Origin: Planctomycetaceae bacterium
GTDB taxonomy: Bacteria; Planctomycetota; Planctomycetia; Pirellulales; Pirellulaceae
Direction: 5' to 3'
NCBI GenBank assembly: GCA_020638975.1
Contig: JACKHN010000036.1
Span: 1-59,747 of the forward strand
Length of the DNA stretch: 59,747 nt
The position numbers were made by a program, and so were the translations under genes. The notes beneath the pieces were generated by a model. The model was given only the letters and a program-made list of their open reading frames with translations, had not been told where the DNA came from and made no database searches. Below, piece after piece: positions 34,609 to 42,967 of this stretch. How positions within the stretch are numbered: the first letter of the stretch is position 1; the number at the start of each line of letters is the position of its first letter.

Positions 34609-36567
34609 CTAATCCGGCGTGTCAAGATACGGATCTTGCCCCATCTCACGCTGCACCTTCTTTCGCTCTTTTTCATGGTGAAGCAGAATCATGCGGTCTC
34701 GAAAGTGATTCTTCTCGACCTTTCTTTGAGCCTTGCGAGGCAGGCGGGCGTACTGATCCAGATTACCACCGGATTCGCCCAACAGCTTGATTTTCTTGGC
34801 CTTATCAGGTCCGAGACCGCTGAGCAAAATATCGTCATCAAGCGCGAGATACTGGCGTACGGTTCCAGGATCTCCCTGCCGACCGCAACGACCGACGAGT
34901 TGTCTGTCGATACGGGCTGAGTCGTGAAGTTCGGTACAAATGACGTGCAGGCCGCCTTTCTCTGCAACTCCCTCGCCGAGTTTGATATCCGTACCGCGGC
35001 CCGCCATGTTCGTGGCGACCGTTATCTTACTGTGTTCCCCCGCGAGGGCGACGATTTCTGCCTCCCGCTCGACTTCATTGGCGTTGAGCACCTGATGGTC
35101 TAACCCCGCCTCCGTCAGCATTGAAGATAGCAACTGAGACTTGTCAATCGACCGTGTGCCAATGAGTACCGGACGGCCCACAGCGTTGATCTCCTTCACC
35201 TCCTCGACGATCGCACGAAATTTTTCATCGGTGTTGCGGAACACACGATCCGCCAGAATCTTGCGCTGAGGCGGACGATTCGTCGGCATGGGAATGACAC
35301 GTGTCTTGTAGATCTTCAACACTTCACGTGCCGAAGTTCGGGCAGTACCCGTCATGCCGGCCAGATTTTGATACCGCAAAAACAGATCTTGCACGGTGAT
35401 CCGCGCCGCCTGCCCCGTAGGTACCGTGACCTCGATCTTTTCCTTTGCTTCCAGCGCCTGATGAATGCCATCACGCCATTTCCGTCCCTCTGCCAAGCGT
35501 CCTGTGAACTCATCGACGATGACAATCTCACCCTCTTGCACAACGTACTGGCGGTTGAGATGAAAGTCGCGATTCACTTTGATTGCACGCTCGATGTACT
35601 GATAAAGTTCAATCAGGCCGACCGAGCGCAAGAGATCGGGTTGCGGTAACGCGCGAACGAGTTGGCGTCCTTCCGCCGTTAGTTCTACTTTCTTTGTGTC
35701 GTCGTCGACTTCGTGATGGACTTCTTCTTGGAAACGAGTCGCATGCTCGGCAGCCCACTTATACGTTGCTTCGACCTGCTCGCGAATCTTATCTCCTAAC
35801 GAGCCAATAATCAGCGGCGTGCGAGCTTCGTCGATCAAAATACTATCCGCTTCATCGACAAGGCAGAAATAGGACGATCGCTGCACAGGCTTGTCGCCTT
35901 CGCCTTCCAGGCGATGGTCGCTCATTCCGCTCACGAAGTCCTCTTGTCGCAGCCCTAGTCGCCGGAGCAACAAACGGTCTCGCAAAAAGTCAAATCCAAA
36001 CTCTTTCGCCGTGCCGTAAGTGATGTCGCAAGCATACGCTTCACGGCGTTGATCAGGTGTGTCCTTGGTCTGAATGACACCAACCGTCAGACCAAGCAGT
36101 TCAAACAATGGACGCATCCATTCAGCATCACGAGATGCAAGATAATCATTGACCGTCGCCAAGTGCGCACCCTTACCCGCCAAGCAATGCAGATATAGAG
36201 GTAGCGTCGCCGTCAAGGTTTTCCCTTCGCCCGTTTGCATCTCGGCAATCGAGCCATTCACGAGGGCGACTCCACCCAGAATCTGAACGTCGAAGTGCCG
36301 CATGTTCAGAGCTCGTCGACCGGCCTCGCGTACGAGTGCAAATGCCTCGGGCATGACTTGCGAGATCCGCTCACCACTCTTCAGCCGATAGCGAACCGAC
36401 AGACTACGCTTTCGTAGTTGTTGGTCGTCGTCCGCCTGGACGGTCGATTCAAGGGCATTTACTTGGTGGAGCATATCACTCCAACGCGCGATTCGCCGAT
36501 TCACCGGACCACCCAGCCACGAAAGCATCTTCGCCGCATTTCCGCTAGGGATTCTGCCTGCCGTCAT
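34609..36567 (-). CDS. Short accessory SecA-like ATPase
   Basis: A 652-residue protein with the SecA motor core. Walker A is MQTGEGKTLTATLP (residues 110-123), Walker B is LVDEADSILIDEARTPLIIG (from 236), and the second nucleotide domain carries TNMAGRGTDIKLGEG and GRCGRQGDPG. The preprotein cross-linking domain lies between them. The protein stops right after the AQRKVEKNHF...MILLHHEKERKKVQ segment, which corresponds to the start of the helical scaffold. The wing domain and the Cys-rich SecB-binding tail of housekeeping SecA (about 850-950 residues) are missing. This resembles accessory SecA proteins that serve a restricted set of substrates. It converges on the GAF-like gene and is divergent from the BBP7 gene. 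ATPase function is likely; its role in giant-protein export is inference from position. Confidence 0.88.
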   Translation of the reverse strand: MTAGRIPSGNAAKMLSWLGGPVNRRIARWSDMLHQVNALESTVQADDDQQLRKRSLSVRYRLKSGERISQVMPEAFALVREAGRRALNMRHFDVQILGGVALVNGSIAEMQTGEGKTLTATLPLYLHCLAGKGAHLATVNDYLASRDAEWMRPLFELLGLTVGVIQTKDTPDQRREAYACDITYGTAKEFGFDFLRDRLLLRRLGLRQEDFVSGMSDHRLEGEGDKPVQRSSYFCLVDEADSILIDEARTPLIIGSLGDKIREQVEATYKWAAEHATRFQEEVHHEVDDDTKKVELTAEGRQLVRALPQPDLLRSVGLIELYQYIERAIKVNRDFHLNRQYVVQEGEIVIVDEFTGRLAEGRKWRDGIHQALEAKEKIEVTVPTGQAARITVQDLFLRYQNLAGMTGTARTSAREVLKIYKTRVIPMPTNRPPQRKILADRVFRNTDEKFRAIVEEVKEINAVGRPVLIGTRSIDKSQLLSSMLTEAGLDHQVLNANEVEREAEIVALAGEHSKITVATNMAGRGTDIKLGEGVAEKGGLHVICTELHDSARIDRQLVGRCGRQGDPGTVRQYLALDDDILLSGLGPDKAKKIKLLGESGGNLDQYARLPRKAQRKVEKNHFRDRMILLHHEKERKKVQREMGQDPYLDTPD

Positions 36568-36979
36568 CTGTTGCCTGCTCTGTCTGAGAAAAGGTGTAAC
36601 TCGCTAGCGGCGACGCCGCCGCGACACACTTACCTGTCCAACCGCTTGAAGTAACGCGGGCCTACATCGGAAAAGAGCCGCGGACTATCGGCTCAATACC
36701 TAAATAATCCGCCTCATATCTACTTTACCAACTCCAAAACTTAATGCGACGCATCGGAGCATCTGATCGCTGAATCTACCCAAATTGCCAGCCGGTCAAC
36801 TCCTATAACACGCATTCAATGCATATTAACTCACAATTCTTGAACATAGCGATCCTTGTTAATTCTGGGAAACTACGTCCGATCTAACGCCTGTGCCGAT
36901 TTATCTCGAATTCCGGAAACTGACGGTCGATCACACTTTACGGCTAAGAAGGATTATTCCCCGCAAGCGAGCTGTAACC
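36568..36979. other. Divergent intergenic region between SecA-like and BBP7 genes
   Basis: This 412-base AT-rich gap must contain the promoters of the minus-strand SecA-like gene and the plus-strand BBP7 gene. I see no long dyad, repeat or RNA-like structure and cannot place a convincing -35/-10 pair. An open stretch at 36893-36979 is in frame with the BBP7 gene, but the signal peptide argues for the downstream ATG at 36980. Confidence 0.5.
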
Positions 36980-38326
36980 ATGAAATCAACTTTTGCGATT
37001 CTGACTCTCTTTGTCGCCACGCTGGCAATTGTGCCGCGACAATCCTACGGACAGTATGCCTGGGTGCCGGTCTACACGGACGCGGCCGCCGTTGAAGCAT
37101 ACAACTCAGCACCGGGCCAAACAGGCTATGCCGCTTATATTGGCACCGATGATGACGAGGCTGACGAGACCGTCTTTCAAGACGACGCCAGCTGCAAAAC
37201 AGACTGCGAATGCCCTCGATGTCGCCACGACAGCTGGGCAAGACGAACGTTCATCGGCTTTGAGTATCTCCAGTGGTACAACAAAGGCCGAACACTTCCG
37301 CCATTGGTGACGGGAGGCAATCCTCTCAACACCGCGTTCGCCGCCGCTGGTGTGCTACCAAACGCCCCTATCCTGTTCGGTGGCGATCAAGTGGGAAAAC
37401 AGCTCCAGGCAGGAGGTCGCCTGACCGCTGGTCTGTGGCTCGATGACTGCGAAACTTCCGCCATCGTCGTGCGTGCCTTTGGAAACGAAGGCGATAAGAC
37501 GCACTACAATGCCAACTCACTCGGTAATCCAATCCTTGCCATCCCCTTCGTGGACCAAGGCACCGTCAACAACGGGCAGAACAATGCGTTAGTGCTATCC
37601 TATGCTGGTGGCCTGACACCAGTCGTTAACGCCCGAGGCGGGGTCGCGGCTCTCGCCTCCAACGATGTCTTCGGAGGTGATATCTACGGTCGAACCTTGC
37701 TGGATTCGGGCTCGGATTACCGCTTCGATCTGCTGGCCGGATACCAGATGGCAAGGATCGATGATGATCTCGAGTTGCGAACCAACCTGACTCGTGTTGA
37801 CCTTGGCAATGCGACGTTCACAACCAACGACCTATTCGACGTCGAGAACGAATACCACGCCGGTACATTGGGCTTGATGGGCGAGTTTTACAATGGTCCT
37901 CTAACGATCCAAATGATGGGAAAGATCGGCGTCGGCAACATGAACCAACGCGTAGCGATTTCCGGAACCAACACGGTCAACGGTGTTCAAACGGGGGGCG
38001 GCTTATTCGCTCAGGACCAAGCCGCGAACGGTGGTCCGACGTTTAACATCGGCACCTACGAGCGAAACCAACTCGTGTGGTCGCCTGAGGTCAACATCAA
38101 GGCAACCTACAGCCTCTCGGAGCGACTATCTGTAACGGTTGGCTATACGATGCTGTACTGGACGCAGGTCGCACTGGCTGGTGACCAAGTTGACACGAAC
38201 GTCAATCAAGACGTCGTCTTTAACGGTGCGTATGTACCAGGTGGCGGAGCCCGTCCGGCATTTGCCTTCAACGACACAGACTTCTGGGTGCAAACGATCG
38301 ATATCGGCCTGCTGTTGAACTACTAA
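36980..38326 (+). CDS. BBP7 family outer-membrane beta-barrel protein
   Basis: A 448-residue protein. The ATG at 36980 opens a clear signal peptide (MKSTFAILTLFVATLAIVP, with cleavage near QSYG/QYAW). A short acidic segment with four cysteines (CKTDCECPRC, about residues 67-76) precedes the barrel. From about residue 85 alternating beta strands begin (FIGFEYLQWYNKGRTLPPLV), and the protein ends in an outer-membrane-type strand with terminal Tyr (IDIGLLLNY). The opening 'EYLqWW'-like strand, a Gly/Asn-rich barrel and a C-terminal aromatic residue are typical of the planctomycete BBP7 family, whose function is unknown. It could be an unrelated surface protein or the outer-membrane partner of the nearby adaptors; only its position favours the latter. 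A strong terminator follows. Confidence 0.85.
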   Translation: MKSTFAILTLFVATLAIVPRQSYGQYAWVPVYTDAAAVEAYNSAPGQTGYAAYIGTDDDEADETVFQDDASCKTDCECPRCRHDSWARRTFIGFEYLQWYNKGRTLPPLVTGGNPLNTAFAAAGVLPNAPILFGGDQVGKQLQAGGRLTAGLWLDDCETSAIVVRAFGNEGDKTHYNANSLGNPILAIPFVDQGTVNNGQNNALVLSYAGGLTPVVNARGGVAALASNDVFGGDIYGRTLLDSGSDYRFDLLAGYQMARIDDDLELRTNLTRVDLGNATFTTNDLFDVENEYHAGTLGLMGEFYNGPLTIQMMGKIGVGNMNQRVAISGTNTVNGVQTGGGLFAQDQAANGGPTFNIGTYERNQLVWSPEVNIKATYSLSERLSVTVGYTMLYWTQVALAGDQVDTNVNQDVVFNGAYVPGGGARPAFAFNDTDFWVQTIDIGLLLNY

Positions 38327-38387
38327 CGGCAACCGACTCAGCCCACGAACCAGTACAGCTCGCACCTAATAGTTCGTTGGGAAACAC

Positions 38388-38424
38388 AAAGAGCCAGCTC
38401 TCGAAAGAGGGCTGGCTCTTTTTT
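38388..38424 (+). terminator. Intrinsic terminator, probably bidirectional
   Basis: AAAGAGCCAGC (38388-38398) pairs with GCTGGCTCTTT (38411-38421) around a 12-base loop and is followed by TTTTTTG on the plus strand. It ends the BBP7 transcript 60 bases past its stop. On the minus strand the same hairpin is followed by TTTGTGTTT and lies 31 bases beyond the stop of the 1341-residue protein, so it probably serves both convergent genes. Confidence 0.9.
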
Positions 38425-38454
38425 GTTTTATGGTTTGAAGGCAACGCTTACAGC

Positions 38455-41400
38455 TTACACGCCACCACTAGCGAAGATCGAATCGACGCCGCGAACGAAC
38501 GCAGCCACGTTCGTTGTCGCATCGGCACTACTACTCGCCTGCGTGCCTTCGCCTTCCGAGCTTGCACCGGAAAGAAGGGCTGTCGGTGTCCCCACAACGC
38601 GATAAACGCGAGCAGTGCCGTTTCCTCGGAAGGTGAGGGTTCCAGCTGCGGTCGAAACCGTGGCGACTCGATCCGTTTGGAGTTGGTTGTCGAAAACGGT
38701 CAACGTTCCACTACTGCCATCTGCATTCGCTGCAAAGCGGGCGTTCGCGTAGCGACCGTTCGCCCATTCTCCTTCCAGCATCGAAATCTGCTGGCCGCCA
38801 TCGACACCAAACAACACCCCGGCGGTCTGCTGGCCATGTAACGCAAAGAGCTTATAAACCGACTCGAACTCGTTCGTAAACTCAACGGGACTTCCGAGGC
38901 TGCCAGTTACCGTCTGATTACCTTGGAGGTCGAGGTTTACTTGAGCCGTGGTACCACTCCCTTGGAAGAAGCTGGATTGCTGTTGGGAAATGATGTATGG
39001 CTTACCAGATTGGTTTGGAGGCACGTCCAAGAACTCGTAGGTCCCGTCCGATTTGGTTTCGGTTTGTCGGTTTACCGTGTTACCTCGGAAGTCGGTTCCT
39101 GTCAGCGTTACGACGATCTTGCCTACACCTTCACCAGCGTCTCGAGTACCATTTCCATTCCCATCGACGAAGACCTGACCGGTGATTCTCGCTGGCACGA
39201 AGTCGAGCACCTCGACAGCAATCGTGCGTGTCACATCTTGTCCGCCACCGTTACCAGTGTTGCCAAGATCGTTTACCGCCGCCGTCAATGTAAAGTTACC
39301 AGAAGCCGTACTACTGTATCGCAGCGTCGCAAGGGCGGTATTCACGCTGGCAACGGAACCCGTCAAGGAGATCCCGTTCGTAATGTTAGCAACCTGCACT
39401 CCATTCGTCGTCGACACCGCGAGAGTTCCTGTGCCAATCGTCAAGTTGACTCGCACGTTTCCGGATGCCGCATCAACGTCTGCGACGACGATCGCCGAAC
39501 TTAGACTGTTGCTGATGTCGCGGAAGAATTGTTGTGCTCCCGGCACCGTGATCGTTGGGTCGTCATTCTGAGCTGTAACGGTGATCGCCACCGATTTGCT
39601 GACAGTCCCGCCATTACCGTCGCCGACGTTAATCGCCACCGAATCGGATCCGTTGAAGTTGGAAGTCGGCGAATAGGTCAGCCCTGCCAAGGCGGTGTTA
39701 ACGTTTGCCGCCGTGCCTGACAGTGTTAGGGAAGCACCACTTCTCGCGATTGGAGCAACGCTGCTCAGCGATCCGTTCGACACATTGAGTGTTACGGTCA
39801 ACGTATCGCCGTCGACGTCAGCCACCGTAATCCCGGTGATGCTTAACGGCGATTGCGGATCCTCGCTGACCGTTTGCGCTCCTGGAACGGTTAACGTCGG
39901 CACATCGTTGACGCCTTGAATCTCGATCGTGACGGTGCCCGTGCTGTTGGTATTGCCAGTGCTGCTCGGCGTGTGAGCGGCGTCCTGTTCGATCGTATAG
40001 GTGAATGTGTCAGTCCCGAAGAAATTCTCGTCAGCTGGTGGGGTATAGGTGAAGGTGGAACCGCTGATCGTAAAACTTCCGCCCTGAGCCGTCGAACCGC
40101 TGGCCGGAGTCGCCGTCAGCGTGGCACCAGAATCCTTGAGGTCATTGTTCAAGGGACTGGGTGTCAATGTAATTGTCCCAGCGCCTTCGGTACTCGTATA
40201 CGTGTCGCCGATAACGAAGGGGAATTGCGGCGGGGCAACCGTCAAGGCAACCGTGTCGGTATCGGTCAGCGTTCCGTCCGAACTCATAATTGTCAGTGTA
40301 TCCGAACCGGTGTATCCATCGGTTGGATCGTATACGATGCTACCGATATTGACCGGCGACGATCCGCTGAAACTCAAGGACGCCCCCGTATTGCCTCCCG
40401 AAGTCAGCGTGCCGTGCAACACACTGACGGTGACATTGAGTGAGCTGCCTGCATCTACGTCGGTGACTTGGAACGTCCCACTCGGGAACGTGTGGGTGCC
40501 TACATTCGACACCGTAACGGCTGGTGGAGTGCCCAGCCCGTTGATCACATTGACCGGCGGATCATTTACCGGGTTGATGGTAATGGCGACGGACTTGGTT
40601 CCGGTCAGTCCCCCATCATTCGCGCTGATGTTCAGTGTCGCCGCTGCATTCGAGTTGGCAACCGGCGTGTAGGTGATGCTGTTAAGTGTGGTCGTCACTT
40701 CTGCTGGCGTGCCACTGAAAGTTGTTTGGCTGAGGCTGCCCGCACTGGCCGATAGCGTGACCGTGATGTTTGTGCTATCGGGATCGGTGATTGTGAAACC
40801 GCTGAGTGCTAACGCTGTATCTTCGTTCGTACTTAACGAGCTCGGGCCAGCGATCACTGGCCGGTCGTCGACTGGATTGATCGTGATCGTAACGGTCGCG
40901 GTGGCGGTCTTGGCCGGAGTCTGGCCATTCGAAATCGTATAAGTGAAGCTGGTGCCAGCTGAGTTACCGGCAGCTGGTGTGTACCTAAAGTTCGCACCGG
41001 TCTTTGACGATCCCAGGAATGTCAACGAGCCGTTGCTGAGCGCGATGTTTTGGTTGACCGTTACTGCGGCCCCGTTGACCTGAGTAATGGTCGGATTTGC
41101 GCCTGCAGGATTGGTGACGGTGTCATTGCCCAACACATTGATGTTGTTGTTAGAGCTGCCTTCGTCAAACGCGAGCGGGCCGTCATTCACCGCCGCGATG
41201 TCCGCGGCAATCGTCAGAGTGGCGGTATTAAAAATGATTTCATTGGTCGGGACGACGAAGTCGCTACCGAACAGCAAGGTGTCGCGGGAATCCCCGTCCG
41301 CCGGGTCCGATGCAAAGACGACGGTTCCTCCCGAGTTTCCAGCCGTGAAAGGTGTCGTCCAAATCAACTGCATGCCGGCACCGTTGGGTGCGAGACCGGG

Positions 41401-42480
41401 ATTGCTAAAAGCAACGCCGCCCGCATCGTCGATTAGGCCGGGTGTGGATAGGCCGGCGGACGTTTGACTGGTGATTAGATTAAAAAAGCTGACATTAGCG
41501 ACACTCGTGCCGGTAGGAGCTGCCAACGTGTTGTCAAAGGTCACATCCAAATAAGCGGAGAATGGTCCCTTTTTAAACTCACTCAGCGCGTTTCCTGTAT
41601 CACCAACCGTTCTCAAGTCCTCGACTAGCGCACCGACCAAGAAGCTACCGCCAGGGCTGATCGTATCGATGACCCGGAAGAAACTTGCGGTATTGTCGAA
41701 CAGGCCTTGACCTTCAACGAGGTCCCCGTCCAGTCGTGCTCTCGCCGGAAATACGGTGGTCAAATCTTTATCAAGGGTGAGCGTAGTCGCCGTGAGAGAT
41801 TGGATCGTATACAAACCGTTGTTGTGAACGTGAATGTCTGGGTCACCCGTCGCGAATCGTTCCAAGCCGGTATCAGGGTCAATCCCAAGAGACAGACCGT
41901 TGTTGTTGTCGACATATTGCCCGGAGTCGGAAATCAAGATCTTGTTGCCGACGGCAAACCCATCCGTGATCCAAGACCCTGCGGATCGCACGACTTGATC
42001 GTTCGAGCCGTTGTCGACGTAGTCAAAGAACAGGTTACGTGAACCCTTCGTTGACGTTGGAGCTAAAGTGATTGGGGTGTAAGCCGCCTTTTCACCGTTA
42101 GGCCCTTCGCCTTCTGCATTCAATTCGTTGATCACTTTCAACGCATCAATCGGCGACAGGTGCCCGTCCGCGTTGACATCAACGTCGAACTCGATTTTAC
42201 CGCCCGCCTGAGCGCTGCCCTCGGCCTGTGCGACGCTGTTTTGTGCGCTCATCGCGTTAATGACCGCCAGTGCGTCGAGCGCAGTGACGTGCCCGTCTCG
42301 GTTGACATCTTCGCTGTCAAACGGGTTCGTCGTGACGCTATAAAAAACGTCGCCAGCGAGCATCATCCGATTTTCAAGCGACTCGGTTCGCAAACTCCGA
42401 TAAGAGCGTTGCTTCTTGTGCTTCCGAGAACGAAATAGACCGCTAAAACGGCGACTTAACTTGTTCATGTGTTTGCTCAT
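38455..42480 (-). CDS. LENRMMLA-motif protein with N-terminal dockerin and cadherin-like repeats
   Basis: A 1341-residue protein from the ATG at 42480, with TAGGA about 6 bases upstream. A Lys/Arg-rich start (RSRKHKKQRSYRSL) leads to TESLENRMMLAGD (32-44). A complete dockerin pair follows directly (DVNRDGHVTALDALAVINAM near 58-77; DVNADGHLSPIDALKVINEL near 99-118) and then NAEGEGP. Next come a beta domain (130-270), one DLR/AYLD/NPAD cohesin-like module (about 273-425: VEDLRT, FSAYLDVTFD, SDPADGDSRDTLLFG), several cadherin-like/VCBS modules with NEDTAL or SEDPQS starts, and an SdrD B-like domain (GQVFVDGNGNGTRDAGEGVG, about 1100-1165). The C-terminal beta domain ends in SSEGEGTQ and RGVDSIFASGGV. 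The dockerin sits at the N-terminus, unlike its neighbours. Likely a secreted or surface structural protein. Confidence 0.88.
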   Translation of the reverse strand: MSKHMNKLSRRFSGLFRSRKHKKQRSYRSLRTESLENRMMLAGDVFYSVTTNPFDSEDVNRDGHVTALDALAVINAMSAQNSVAQAEGSAQAGGKIEFDVDVNADGHLSPIDALKVINELNAEGEGPNGEKAAYTPITLAPTSTKGSRNLFFDYVDNGSNDQVVRSAGSWITDGFAVGNKILISDSGQYVDNNNGLSLGIDPDTGLERFATGDPDIHVHNNGLYTIQSLTATTLTLDKDLTTVFPARARLDGDLVEGQGLFDNTASFFRVIDTISPGGSFLVGALVEDLRTVGDTGNALSEFKKGPFSAYLDVTFDNTLAAPTGTSVANVSFFNLITSQTSAGLSTPGLIDDAGGVAFSNPGLAPNGAGMQLIWTTPFTAGNSGGTVVFASDPADGDSRDTLLFGSDFVVPTNEIIFNTATLTIAADIAAVNDGPLAFDEGSSNNNINVLGNDTVTNPAGANPTITQVNGAAVTVNQNIALSNGSLTFLGSSKTGANFRYTPAAGNSAGTSFTYTISNGQTPAKTATATVTITINPVDDRPVIAGPSSLSTNEDTALALSGFTITDPDSTNITVTLSASAGSLSQTTFSGTPAEVTTTLNSITYTPVANSNAAATLNISANDGGLTGTKSVAITINPVNDPPVNVINGLGTPPAVTVSNVGTHTFPSGTFQVTDVDAGSSLNVTVSVLHGTLTSGGNTGASLSFSGSSPVNIGSIVYDPTDGYTGSDTLTIMSSDGTLTDTDTVALTVAPPQFPFVIGDTYTSTEGAGTITLTPSPLNNDLKDSGATLTATPASGSTAQGGSFTISGSTFTYTPPADENFFGTDTFTYTIEQDAAHTPSSTGNTNSTGTVTIEIQGVNDVPTLTVPGAQTVSEDPQSPLSITGITVADVDGDTLTVTLNVSNGSLSSVAPIARSGASLTLSGTAANVNTALAGLTYSPTSNFNGSDSVAINVGDGNGGTVSKSVAITVTAQNDDPTITVPGAQQFFRDISNSLSSAIVVADVDAASGNVRVNLTIGTGTLAVSTTNGVQVANITNGISLTGSVASVNTALATLRYSSTASGNFTLTAAVNDLGNTGNGGGQDVTRTIAVEVLDFVPARITGQVFVDGNGNGTRDAGEGVGKIVVTLTGTDFRGNTVNRQTETKSDGTYEFLDVPPNQSGKPYIISQQQSSFFQGSGTTAQVNLDLQGNQTVTGSLGSPVEFTNEFESVYKLFALHGQQTAGVLFGVDGGQQISMLEGEWANGRYANARFAANADGSSGTLTVFDNQLQTDRVATVSTAAGTLTFRGNGTARVYRVVGTPTALLSGASSEGEGTQASSSADATTNVAAFVRGVDSIFASGGV

Positions 42481-42967
42481 TTTTTCCTACAAGTAACCCT
42501 GTCGCTTTGAAGCCTGATGGCAGAAAACCGATACGCTCGAGCCGTCGCCAAACAATCCATCGACAGCTAAACAACAACTAAGTCCAGATTTGTAGTGCCC
42601 TTTACTCACCAGGGCCTCAAATACGGTAGTAAAACAGATCCCGCAGAGTTAAAGTCCAGACTAGTCACGAATTCTGACCTTTGCAAATAATTTGCGCGCA
42701 GAGCCAAGAATCCATCGTTAAACCCTCGTTCAACCCAGTCGTTTCTAGACGCCCGTCCAGGGAAGAGCTCAGGAAAACCATCCAAACTGCCTAGCCTACG
42801 CAGACAAATCGGCAAATTCAATAGACGCCGCTCGTTTCCGCGAAGAAATTGCCTCGTACTCCGCATGACGGAAACGAAACTGACGACTTTTCCGCATACT
42901 GCTGCTGTCCGGTCGGGAATCGACGCCAAACCGTCTGCAATAGGCGAGGAATCACGCCTGACAATCG
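42481..42967. other. Intergenic region between two giant-family genes
   Basis: This 487-base gap lies between the stop of the 1353-residue gene and the start of the 1341-residue gene, both on the minus strand. It should hold the promoter and leader of the latter. AAGTCCAGA is repeated at 42580 and 42652, and GCCCT/AGGGC (42597-42615) can form a short hairpin without a T-run. A 126-codon minus-strand frame at 42606-42986 overlaps the end of the upstream gene and resembles nothing; I do not call it a gene. Confidence 0.5.

Noticed and set aside
36893..36979. 29-residue N-terminal extension of the BBP7 protein
   Set aside because: It would bury a good signal peptide that begins at the ATG at 36980.
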